This document shows, piece after piece, positions 1 to 6,720 of a DNA stretch of 35,609 bases; within the stretch, counting starts at the first letter, position 1, and the number at the start of each line of letters is the position of its first letter. The notes beneath the pieces were generated by a model. The model was given only the letters and a program-made list of their open reading frames with translations. It was not told the DNA's origin and did not search any database. The DNA is taken from the NCBI GenBank assembly GCA_030147755.1, contig JASBUW010000152.1, forward strand, positions 1 to 35,609, read 5' to 3'. This DNA is from Parachlamydiaceae bacterium (GTDB lineage Bacteria; Chlamydiota; Chlamydiia; Chlamydiales; Parachlamydiaceae). The position numbers were made by a program, and so were the translations under genes.

Positions 1-119
1 CTCGCGATTCAACGATCGCAAATAGGTCCATATCGCATTGATATTGACCCATTTGCGATCGTTGAATCGCGAGAGCTTTCACGCAGCTCAAATATGACGT
101 TATTTTCTGGAAATGGTAT
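1..119. repeat. Right-hand part of the 167-bp palindromic element, copy A (truncated by window edge)
   Basis: Bases 1-119 match the element at 35443-35609. Shared parts are the ATTCAACGATCGCAAAT arm, its inverted partner ATTTGCGATCGTTGAAT, and the outer end AATATGACGTTATTTTCTGG. The central loop (about 24-50) is the reverse complement of the loop in the other copy, so the two copies lie in opposite orientation. The left outer arm is missing because the window starts inside the element. Confidence 0.85.
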
Positions 120-225
120 TACTGCAAATTATTCATTTTTAACACCTTCCGCTTGTGATCTTGCGCAACTTGTTCTTATTTTAATGAAAGAACAGGATGT
201 GCAAGATCGCAAGCGGCAGGATTAA
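1..225 (+). CDS. 3' end of a truncated reading frame overlapping a palindromic element
   Basis: A single frame is open from base 1 to the TAA at 223-225 (74 codons, no start in the window). Codons 1 to about 39 lie inside the palindromic element that covers 1-119. The rest reads like an ordinary C-terminus: FLTPSACDLAQLVLILMKEQD, ending in a charged stretch RKRQD. An internal ATG at 94 lacks a Shine-Dalgarno. I do not recognise the protein. Two readings are possible: a real gene whose end has absorbed the palindrome in frame, or chance openness, since the element is also open in frame at the other end of the window. The last part (149-216) also folds into a hairpin, which argues against ordinary coding constraint. 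Confidence 0.35.
   Translation, partial: LAIQRSQIGPYRIDIDPFAIVESRELSRSSNMTLFSGNGITANYSFLTPSACDLAQLVLILMKEQDVQDRKRQD
149..216. repeat. Imperfect hairpin, 29-nt arms
   Basis: The left arm starting CCGCTTGTGATCTTGC (149-177) pairs with the right arm ending GCAAGATCGCAAGCGG (188-216). There are four mismatches, two of which could be G-U pairs in RNA. No T-tract follows, so it is not a standard intrinsic terminator. It may be a further small palindromic repeat or a relic. Confidence 0.5.
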
Positions 226-367
226 GGGTTTATTGATTGTTAAACTTTTCTAATGAAAACACCCCACTCTCAGCGTTGGATTTGTTTGTGTTATCACATT
301 ATGCTAAGTTTTTTTAAATATAATCTTTTAATTTCCCAATCTACCTACAATATCAATTAAAATTTTA

Positions 368-396
368 TTGTATTTTATTTTGTTATTTTTTATAAT
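368..396 (+). promoter_or_regulatory. Candidate sigma-70 promoter for the MATE gene
   Basis: A perfect TATAAT at 391-396 lies 17 bp after TTGTAT (368-373), about 57 bp upstream of the ATG at 453. The -35 is poor and the region is very AT-rich, so a chance match is possible. Confidence 0.35.
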
Positions 397-452
397 TTCT
401 AATTGTCGTATGTTAATAATAAACGACAACTATTAATTATAAGGATAAATAA

Positions 453-1823
453 ATGGCTTTTTCTCGTTATCCTGCAGGAAGTGTACGGCAACTTTTGGTC
501 ATTGCTTTTCCTTTGATCTTGAGTTCATTATCGGGAATGGCCATGTTATTTGTTGACCGCTTAGCGCTTGCTCAATATACGTTAGAAGCGCATAACGCGG
601 CCGTAGAAGCGACCAACTTAGGGTGGGCTTTTCTGGCGGGTTGGAGTTCTTTAGCCAGTGTGACACAAATTTTTGTGTCTCAGAATTTTGGTGCCAAGCA
701 GCATGAACAATTAGGGCGAACTGTCTGGCAGATGATTTGGTTGGCGCTCTTTTCGCTCTTTATTTTCTTGCCTCTTTCTTTTTGGGGACCCTATTTCTTT
801 TTTGGCTCAGACGTTTCGGCTGAGATGCAGCGCACGTATTTCTTTTGGATGTTATTGTTTGGACCGGCCCATGGATTATTCACCGCTTTAAGTGGATTTT
901 TTATTGGACAAGGAAAAACATTTTTAACGGGTCTTGTGGTTTTTATTGGAAATGTCATCAATACAGCCTTATGTTATTTGCTGGTATTTGGCTGGGAAGG
1001 GTATATTCCTTCTTTCGGTATTCAAGGCGCAGCGATTGCGACTAATACAGCAGTCGCGGGACAAGTTCTTATTCTGCTCTGTGCTTTTTTTCATCGCTCT
1101 AATCGAAAATTTTTTGGGACCCTGAACTGGAACTGGGATTTATCTCTTGTCATACAATGTGTGCGTGTCGGGTTACCTAACGCCCTTTTTGGCATGTTAG
1201 AAGTCGCAGGTTGGGCCGTGTTTTACAAAATGATGGCCACTTTAGGCGTCAAGCACTTAACGATTGCCGGTATTGTGCAGAATGTTTTGATTTTGTTTTT
1301 CTTCTTTGGGGATGGCCTTTCTAAAGCTGTCGCAGCTGTTTGTGGAAATGTCATTGGCGCTCAACGTCCTGAGCTCGTGTTCAAAGTCGTGCGATCGGGA
1401 TTTATGTTGATCACAGGTTTTGCAGTCTTTATGGCACTTTTTCTGTGGAGTATGCGGGATTTCATTATTAGCTGGTTTTTAAGTTCTCTTCCGGAGGTCC
1501 AGCAAGCTTTATTTTATTCTTCGCTCGTCTTCGGATTGGCTAATGCGGTAATTTACAAATATTTAGAAGGAATTCGTCTTGTGATAGCCGGAGCTTTGAA
1601 TGCCTCTGCTGATACTTTCTTTTTGATGATCGGGGGTAGTTGTTCCATTTGGCTCTTTATGGTCGCGCCTATTTATATCTTTGTGATGCGTACGGGAGGC
1701 ACCATTGAAACTGCCTTAGCTTTATGTTCTGTCTATACGCTTGTATCAGCTTCTATTTATGCGTGGCGTTTTTATAGTGGCGCATGGCAAAGAAATGCTT
1801 TGCTCGTGACCTCTACGACATGA
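453..1823 (+). CDS. MATE-family efflux transporter
   Basis: This 456-residue protein is almost entirely hydrophobic, with about 12 membrane segments, the usual size and layout of MATE (multidrug and toxin extrusion) proteins. The first segment carries the family pattern with FPLILSSLSGMAMLFVDR, and the repeat half restarts near residue 230 with VRVGLPNALFGMLEVAGW. It probably exports a drug or metabolite across the inner membrane using a cation gradient; the substrate cannot be read. AAGGA at 441-445 sits 7 bases before the ATG and fixes the start. The next gene begins 13 bp after its stop, so the two are likely co-transcribed. Confidence 0.9.
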   Translation: MAFSRYPAGSVRQLLVIAFPLILSSLSGMAMLFVDRLALAQYTLEAHNAAVEATNLGWAFLAGWSSLASVTQIFVSQNFGAKQHEQLGRTVWQMIWLALFSLFIFLPLSFWGPYFFFGSDVSAEMQRTYFFWMLLFGPAHGLFTALSGFFIGQGKTFLTGLVVFIGNVINTALCYLLVFGWEGYIPSFGIQGAAIATNTAVAGQVLILLCAFFHRSNRKFFGTLNWNWDLSLVIQCVRVGLPNALFGMLEVAGWAVFYKMMATLGVKHLTIAGIVQNVLILFFFFGDGLSKAVAAVCGNVIGAQRPELVFKVVRSGFMLITGFAVFMALFLWSMRDFIISWFLSSLPEVQQALFYSSLVFGLANAVIYKYLEGIRLVIAGALNASADTFFLMIGGSCSIWLFMVAPIYIFVMRTGGTIETALALCSVYTLVSASIYAWRFYSGAWQRNALLVTSTT

Positions 1824-1836
1824 TATAATTGTATGC

Positions 1837-2088
1837 ATGATTGAGCTGACATTCAATAATATTTTTATGATTTATCTAGGAGGCACCCTCGCCATTATTT
1901 TGGGCATATGGGTGTATTCTCATTATCGCCTACGCCGCCGCGTCTTTTTTTCCACAGAACAAACACTCTGTGTGTGTGAATATTGTCATTTTGCTTATGT
2001 GGAAGACAGCGCCAAAGAATTAAATCGCTGTCCTCAGTGTGGACTTTTTAATAAGCATAATGCTTATAAGCACATAGCTAAAAAGTAA
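1837..2088 (+). CDS. Small membrane-anchored zinc-ribbon protein
   Basis: The 83-residue protein has one membrane helix at about residues 8-28 (NNIFMIYLGGTLAIILGIWV), then a basic stretch RLRRR and a cytoplasmic-type zinc ribbon. The ribbon has Cys pairs CEYC and CPQC separated by about 20 residues. No function is recognised; such proteins may serve as small adaptors or assembly factors. It lacks a clear Shine-Dalgarno and begins 13 bp after the transporter stop, which suggests translational coupling. The cysteine pattern makes it a real gene rather than noise. Confidence 0.7.
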   Translation: MIELTFNNIFMIYLGGTLAIILGIWVYSHYRLRRRVFFSTEQTLCVCEYCHFAYVEDSAKELNRCPQCGLFNKHNAYKHIAKK

Positions 2089-2168
2089 AGTGAATAATGA
2101 ATACTTGACACTTCATTCTCTACTACCAACTATTCTACAGAACAGAATGTAATGATAAGGAAAGATAT

Positions 2169-2850
2169 ATGAAAAATTATCTGTGTTCAGTGTTAATACT
2201 GTTACTTTCCACAGTTTTTGCTGAAGAAAATTGGCAAAATCATTGGCATATGGGATGCGATCTGTTTTATAGTCATCAATTTGAAGACGCTTCTTTAGAA
2301 TTTGATTTAGCAATAAACCTCCTGTCTGAAGAAGAATTACAAAATTATCCTTACGTCTTAATCAATCGGGCAGAGAATAATTATTTCTTACAAAACTATG
2401 CAGATGTTATGCAAGATACAGAGAAAGCCCTAAAATCCGAAAAACTCACAGACTATGAGCGTTTAACATGTGGTTTGCGAAGAATATCTGTATTCGCAAA
2501 GTGCGGTAAAAGGATTTGTAGATTTTCTTCAGACCCAAGATTTTGTTGTGCTCAAACCACAAGAAAAACGTGCGGACACGTCTACGTCTAGCTCTGCTAC
2601 CTCTATTCTCGAGTTTTCGCCATCTAATAGAAGAAGAGCAACTTCTGAGAAGGCAGAACAAATAGAGAGTTTGGATTCTGAAGAGCAAAGTCTATTTCAG
2701 GAAATATGGAGTCGCCTCAAAAGCTTAGTACCCGAGCATGTTGATGTTCGATTACCAGCTCTTGTACAGGTGTTAGGTCAGCGTGCTATCACTGCGGTTA
2801 CCAATGACTTGCAGAGAGTTCAAATGAGACGACAACCAATTGCTATGTAA
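2169..2850 (+). pseudogene. Secreted TPR-like protein, frameshifted
   Basis: AAGGAAAG (2157-2164) precedes an ATG giving a signal peptide (MKNYLCSVLILLLSTVFA) and then TPR-like helices with the pattern CDLFYSHQFEDASLEFDLAI, up to about residue 110. The frame then runs into a cysteine/arginine-rich nonsense tail and stops at 2591. The adjacent frame from about 2470 to 2850 continues sensibly (KGFVDFLQTQDFVVLKPQ, then SLFQEIWSRLKSLVPEHVDV). Removing one A from the AAAA run at 2508-2511 joins the two into a 226-residue protein. This is either a recent inactivating frameshift, a phase-variable run, or a sequencing error. The likely product is a periplasmic or exported TPR protein of unknown role. 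Confidence 0.65.
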
Positions 2851-2859
2851 CAATCATGC

Positions 2860-2896
2860 ATGACTCACAATTGGCTTTAACTGAGTTGTGAGTCAT
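2860..2896 (+). terminator. Terminator-like hairpin
   Basis: ATGACTCACAA (2860-2870) and TTGTGAGTCAT (2886-2896) form a perfect 11-bp stem with a 15-nt loop, 10 bp after the TPR gene stop. No T-run follows, so rho-independent termination is uncertain. Confidence 0.4.
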
Positions 2897-2954
2897 CCCT
2901 CCACAATTCAAATTAATAACTCACCTTACGCAAACTGAAGTTTGGATAATTGTA

Positions 2955-3032
2955 GCTAATCGCGGCAGCGATCAAAAGTGGGAAGCCCCGCGTGAAGCGA
3001 AAGGCCGGTTAGGCCTGTAGCGGAACGTGGGG
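2955..3032. repeat. Left REP-like inverted repeat of the transposase element
   Basis: Starts GCTAATCGCGGCAGCGATC and ends CGGAACGTGGGG. It is the imperfect reverse complement of 3594-3674 and contains an internal AGGCC/GGCCT stem. Confidence 0.8.
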
Positions 3033-3086
3033 TTAAAAATGCAAAAATAATTGAGCTGCGGTTAGCAGCGATAGATAGTGAATGAA

Positions 3087-3539
3087 TCAACCCAGAACAA
3101 ATCGTTTATCATATTTTATATGATGTAAGTTTAAAAATTTAAGATATTCTTCTTCAAATGTCATTTTTGAGTGATGTTTCTCTTGATTTTGAATATATTT
3201 TTGCACGGATTCTAAAGCTGAGTAGCTGACTGTAAAAGAACCATATCCTTCTTGCCAAGCAAAATCATTGAGATTAAGAAAATTTTGATGAATCCATAAA
3301 GATGAAGAAGCTTTAAGGTCTCTAACAAAGTGAGAAAACTTATCGAGAATAGACATTTCTATTAATAAATGAATATGATCTGGCATTCCTCCAACTTCTA
3401 GCAATTTTGCTGAGTGGTTTCTAATAATGGCTCCCATGTAGGGATACAAGCGAGATTGAACATCTGATGAAATGTGCGGACGTCTTTGTTTTGTTGACCA
3501 AATAAAATGAAAAAAGTGAATTCTGTAAGAATGAGTCAT
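3087..3539 (-). CDS. REP-associated / IS200-family Y1 transposase (TnpA)
   Basis: From the ATG at 3539 the protein is 150 residues, the normal size for single-domain Y1 HUH transposases. It carries the metal-binding motif MPDHIHLLI (H55, H57), the family signature WQEGYGSF (about 96-102) and the catalytic tyrosine Y115 in VQKYIQNQEKHH. These enzymes cut and rejoin single-stranded DNA at hairpins via a 5'-phosphotyrosine. The frame also runs 20 codons further upstream to a GTG at 3599 inside the right inverted repeat. I prefer the ATG because homologs begin close to the first beta strand (YRIHFFHFIWSTKQRR). The catalytic residues are intact, so the enzyme may be active. Confidence 0.9.
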   Translation of the reverse strand: MTHSYRIHFFHFIWSTKQRRPHISSDVQSRLYPYMGAIIRNHSAKLLEVGGMPDHIHLLIEMSILDKFSHFVRDLKASSSLWIHQNFLNLNDFAWQEGYGSFTVSYSALESVQKYIQNQEKHHSKMTFEEEYLKFLNLHHIKYDKRFVLG

Positions 3540-3593
3540 ATTGATATCGATTTCTGTCGTCGCTACCGCGACTTTATTTTTGTGTTTTGCATA

Positions 3594-3674
3594 CCCCACG
3601 TTCCGCTACAGGCCTAAACGGCCTTTCGCTTCACGCGGGACTACCCACTTATCATCGCTGCCGCGATCATTAGC
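3594..3674. repeat. Right REP-like inverted repeat of the transposase element
   Basis: Starts CCCCACGTTCCGCTACAGG and ends TCGCTGCCGCGATCATTAGC, mirroring 2955-3032. It overlaps the possible GTG start (3599) of the transposase frame, so it may also lie in its leader. Confidence 0.8.
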
Positions 3675-3732
3675 AAAGTAATTACTTCCTTTTATTCAAT
3701 ATCTTTTTCTTTTGTATATAGAACATCAGGAT

Positions 3733-6372
3733 TTAGATATTTGCCTTTTGACTTAAGAATTCCTTAATCCGCTCTAAAGCCTCAATCAAGTTTTGAGGAG
3801 CTTTTCCGCCCCCTTGTGCCGCCTGAGGTTTACCTCCGCCACTTCCCTCTACAATTGGCATCGCCAACTTGATGATTTCATGCGCAGAAAAACCTTGCTT
3901 GACCCAGTCGTCGCTGATTTTAGCCATGAGTTGGCACTTGTCAGCTAGTACTGTGCTTAACACGACAATGCCTGAGCCTAGACGATCCAAAGTAAGGTCT
4001 ACGCACTGACGAAGTTCTTCCATTGAAAGCGAAGCTTCTGCGACGACGAAACGTAAAGCTTCCGCTTGCGTGGTTTGGTTTAAAAGTGTTTCTACCAAAT
4101 GATTTAACTGATTTTTGCGAATTGTTTTTAATTCTTGTGAGAGCTGTCGATTTTCTTCTAACAGCTTTTCTAGGCGCTCTTGCACTTGATGCAGGGGCGT
4201 TTTTAGATTTTGCGCCATTTGCATGAGCGTATCTTCACTTTGCCGGCTCAGCTCTTCCGCTTCTTTGCCTGTCACGGCTTCAATACGGCGAATGCCCGCA
4301 GCAATGCTGCCTTCTTTTGCGATGCGAAATAATCCGATGTTACCTACCGCTGAGGTGTGCGTGCCTCCACACAGCTCTTTAGAATAGTCGATATCGACCA
4401 CGCGGACATTGGATCCATATTTTTCGCCGAAAAATTGCTTAATGTCTTCTCGTTTTTGCACGTCATCATATTTCAATTCATAACATTTTACCGGAAGATT
4501 TTCGCGGATTTTAGTATTGACGATATCTTCAATTTGCCTGAGTTCTTCAGTTGTCAATGCTTTGTGGTGGCTGAAATCAAAACGTAAGCGTTGTGGATCG
4601 ACGACCGAACCAGCTTGTTTGATATGCTCACCTAAGACGCGATGTAAAGCCCAGTGTAAAAGGTGCGTGGCAGTATGATTATTGGCGATTTTTTGACGCC
4701 GATCACGATCAATCAGCGCACTGACTGTATCACCTACCTTGAGAGTGCCACGTTGCAGTTGGCCTTGATGCGCGATGATTCCTTTATAGGGGGCGATACA
4801 ATCTTGGACGAGAAAATAGTGCTGGGGACTTTCTAAATAACCAATATCACCGACTTGGCCTCCCATTTCAGCATAGAAAGGAGTTTGGTCTAAAATGACG
4901 AGTCCTTCTTGTCCTTCTTGCATGGTTTGAACAAATTCTCCGTTCACTACCAATCCGACGACTCGACTGTCAGCAATGGCATGTGTATAGCCCAAGAATT
5001 GGGTTTCACCTTGTTGTTTAGCGAATTCAGCAAACACATTTTCTGAAGCAATTTGCTGCACATTTTTCTGTGTATTGCGTGAACGTTGTTTAGCTTCTTC
5101 TTCTAATTGTTGATAACGTTTTTCATCCACTTTGAGGTCAGAGTCTTTAGCAATCAACAACACTTCTTCAATGGGTAATCCATAAGTGTCTTTGAGTTTA
5201 AACGCGTCATCTCCGCTAATGGTGTGTTGAGAAGAGGACTGTGCTTTTTCTATGACTTGATTAAGAATATTACCGCCGCGTTTAAGCGTGCGGAGAAAAG
5301 CTTCTTCTTCAATCGTCAGAATATCAGAGATGCGTTCTTGTCCTTTTACGAGTTCAGGATAATCACTTCCCATAGTGTGCACTAATTGAGGAAGAATCTC
5401 AGACAAAAAGGGACGATCCATGCCTAAAGTGCGTCCATAACGCACAGCACGACGTAAGACTTTGCGCAATACGTATCCGCGGTCCACATTGCTAGGTTGC
5501 ACGCCATCTGCAATCGCAAATGCTAGGCAGCGCAAATGATCGGCAATCACGCGAAAAGCAGGTGCACGTTTGTCGTCTAATTGATAAGGAATGCCTGTAA
5601 CGGATTCTACTTGTGCGATTAAACTGCGCAAAACATCTGTTTCGTAAACGCTTTGTACACCCATTTTCAAGCTTATTACACGCTCTAATCCCGCGCCTGT
5701 ATCAATAGAGGGTTTAGGTAAACCTTCTTTTTGACCGGAGGGCTGGCGATTATACTGCATAAACACGAGATTCCAAAATTCGAGAAAACGATTGCCTACT
5801 TCTTGATCGTCTGCTAAGCGTGTGGCTTGTCCGAAGGCGGGTCCGCGGTCATAATAAAGCTCTGAGCAAGGACCACAAGGGCCTGTATCGCCCATTTCCC
5901 AAAAGTTATCTTTTTCCCCAAAACGGGTGATACGCTCAGCCGGCACATATTGGGTCCACATTTCAAACGCTTCGTCATCTTCCCGAAAAACAGAGGGCCA
6001 CAGGCGATCAGCCTCGAATCCAAACACTTGAGTGGACACTTCCCATGCAAAGCGAATCGATTGCTCTTTGAAATAGTCTCCAAAGGAAAAATTGCCCAGC
6101 ATTTCAAAGAACGTGAGGTGACGGTTCGTATGTCCTACATTCTCTAAATCATTGTGTTTGCCTCCCACACGAATACATTTTTGACTGGAGACGGCACGTG
6201 TATAATCGCGATGACTCTTCCCTAAGAAAACATCTTTAAATTGATTCATGCCTGCGTTGTTAAACAACAGAGTCGGATCATCATGGGGGATGACGGGAGA
6301 GGAAGGAACGATCACATGATGTTGATCTTTAAAATACTGCAAAAATTGACGGCGAATGGTTTGAGTTAACAT
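3733..6372 (-). CDS. alaS: Alanine--tRNA ligase
   Basis: AlaRS charges tRNA-Ala with alanine in the cytoplasm. From the ATG at 6372 the protein has 879 residues, matching the roughly 875 of bacterial AlaRS; the frame extends 21 codons further, but that extension is not conserved-looking. The class II catalytic core opens with the family start ([38 protein letters not shown]). The editing domain has the zinc-type motifs HTATH (about residue 565) and CGGTH (about residue 665). A coiled segment and the Gly-rich C-Ala domain ([14 protein letters not shown]) follow. GGAAA precedes the chosen ATG by about 5 bases. It is divergent from the 906-aa gene across a 348-bp AT-rich region. Confidence 0.97.
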   Translation of the reverse strand: MLTQTIRRQFLQYFKDQHHVIVPSSPVIPHDDPTLLFNNAGMNQFKDVFLGKSHRDYTRAVSSQKCIRVGGKHNDLENVGHTNRHLTFFEMLGNFSFGDYFKEQSIRFAWEVSTQVFGFEADRLWPSVFREDDEAFEMWTQYVPAERITRFGEKDNFWEMGDTGPCGPCSELYYDRGPAFGQATRLADDQEVGNRFLEFWNLVFMQYNRQPSGQKEGLPKPSIDTGAGLERVISLKMGVQSVYETDVLRSLIAQVESVTGIPYQLDDKRAPAFRVIADHLRCLAFAIADGVQPSNVDRGYVLRKVLRRAVRYGRTLGMDRPFLSEILPQLVHTMGSDYPELVKGQERISDILTIEEEAFLRTLKRGGNILNQVIEKAQSSSQHTISGDDAFKLKDTYGLPIEEVLLIAKDSDLKVDEKRYQQLEEEAKQRSRNTQKNVQQIASENVFAEFAKQQGETQFLGYTHAIADSRVVGLVVNGEFVQTMQEGQEGLVILDQTPFYAEMGGQVGDIGYLESPQHYFLVQDCIAPYKGIIAHQGQLQRGTLKVGDTVSALIDRDRRQKIANNHTATHLLHWALHRVLGEHIKQAGSVVDPQRLRFDFSHHKALTTEELRQIEDIVNTKIRENLPVKCYELKYDDVQKREDIKQFFGEKYGSNVRVVDIDYSKELCGGTHTSAVGNIGLFRIAKEGSIAAGIRRIEAVTGKEAEELSRQSEDTLMQMAQNLKTPLHQVQERLEKLLEENRQLSQELKTIRKNQLNHLVETLLNQTTQAEALRFVVAEASLSMEELRQCVDLTLDRLGSGIVVLSTVLADKCQLMAKISDDWVKQGFSAHEIIKLAMPIVEGSGGGKPQAAQGGGKAPQNLIEALERIKEFLSQKANI

Positions 6373-6632
6373 AATTTTCCATATTTGCGTTTGTTTAATG
6401 AGAGTTAATCTACTCCAAAATTGCCTAAAATTCAACTAGAATTAGCTCATTCTTTAATAGGTTAAACCTATTTTTCATCTTAGAATTATCAATAATAATT
6501 ATAAAAATCAAGTTTTGTTAAAGCAACGTTAATTATTTATTAAGTTAAATTATTTAATTAACGAAATAATTTATCGTATTTTAACATTTAATTAATTTTC
6601 GTTTTAAATTAAATGATTATATTTAGTTTAGT

Positions 6633-6662
6633 TTGCAATTAGTGTGCTATTAGTGATATAAT
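6633..6662 (+). promoter_or_regulatory. Candidate extended -10 promoter for the 906-aa gene
   Basis: TGATATAAT (6654-6662) is a full extended -10. TTGCAA (6633-6638) lies 18 bp upstream of the -10 hexamer as a -35. Transcription would start near 6669, about 52 bases before the ATG at 6721. The rest of 6436-6720 is AT-rich with no other feature that I can support. Confidence 0.5.
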
Positions 6663-6720
6663 TAATATAAGAACAAATTTAATTTATATAGTTTGTTGGA
6701 ATTTAAAAAGGGTAATAAAT

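Larger units (their letters stand above)
2955..3674. mobile_element. IS200-type element bounded by inverted REP-like repeats
   Basis: The transposase gene (3087-3539, minus) is bracketed by an imperfect inverted repeat of about 80 bp: 2955-3032 and 3594-3674. Each arm itself folds: AGGCCGGTTAGGCCT on the left and AGGCCTAAACGGCCT on the right. Another stem, GCTGC-GGTTA-GCAGC, lies at 3056-3068 just past the transposase stop. Subterminal hairpins with a Y1 transposase are typical of IS200/IS605 elements and REP-associated transposases (RAYTs). The long inverted pair around a single gene fits the RAYT arrangement better than classic IS200. No target duplication is visible, as expected for this mechanism. 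Confidence 0.75.

Noticed and set aside
2105-2136. TTGACA at 2105-2110 with TATTCT at 2131-2136 as a promoter for the TPR gene
   Set aside because: The spacer is 20 bp, too long for a standard promoter, and no alternative -10 fits better.
3540-3599. N-terminal extension of the transposase from a GTG inside the right inverted repeat
   Set aside because: The extra 20 residues are not typical of the family, and the GTG lies in the repeat arm itself.
6373-6435. 21-residue N-terminal extension of AlaRS
   Set aside because: The conserved AlaRS start and a GGAAA site favour the ATG at 6372; the extension resembles translated leader.
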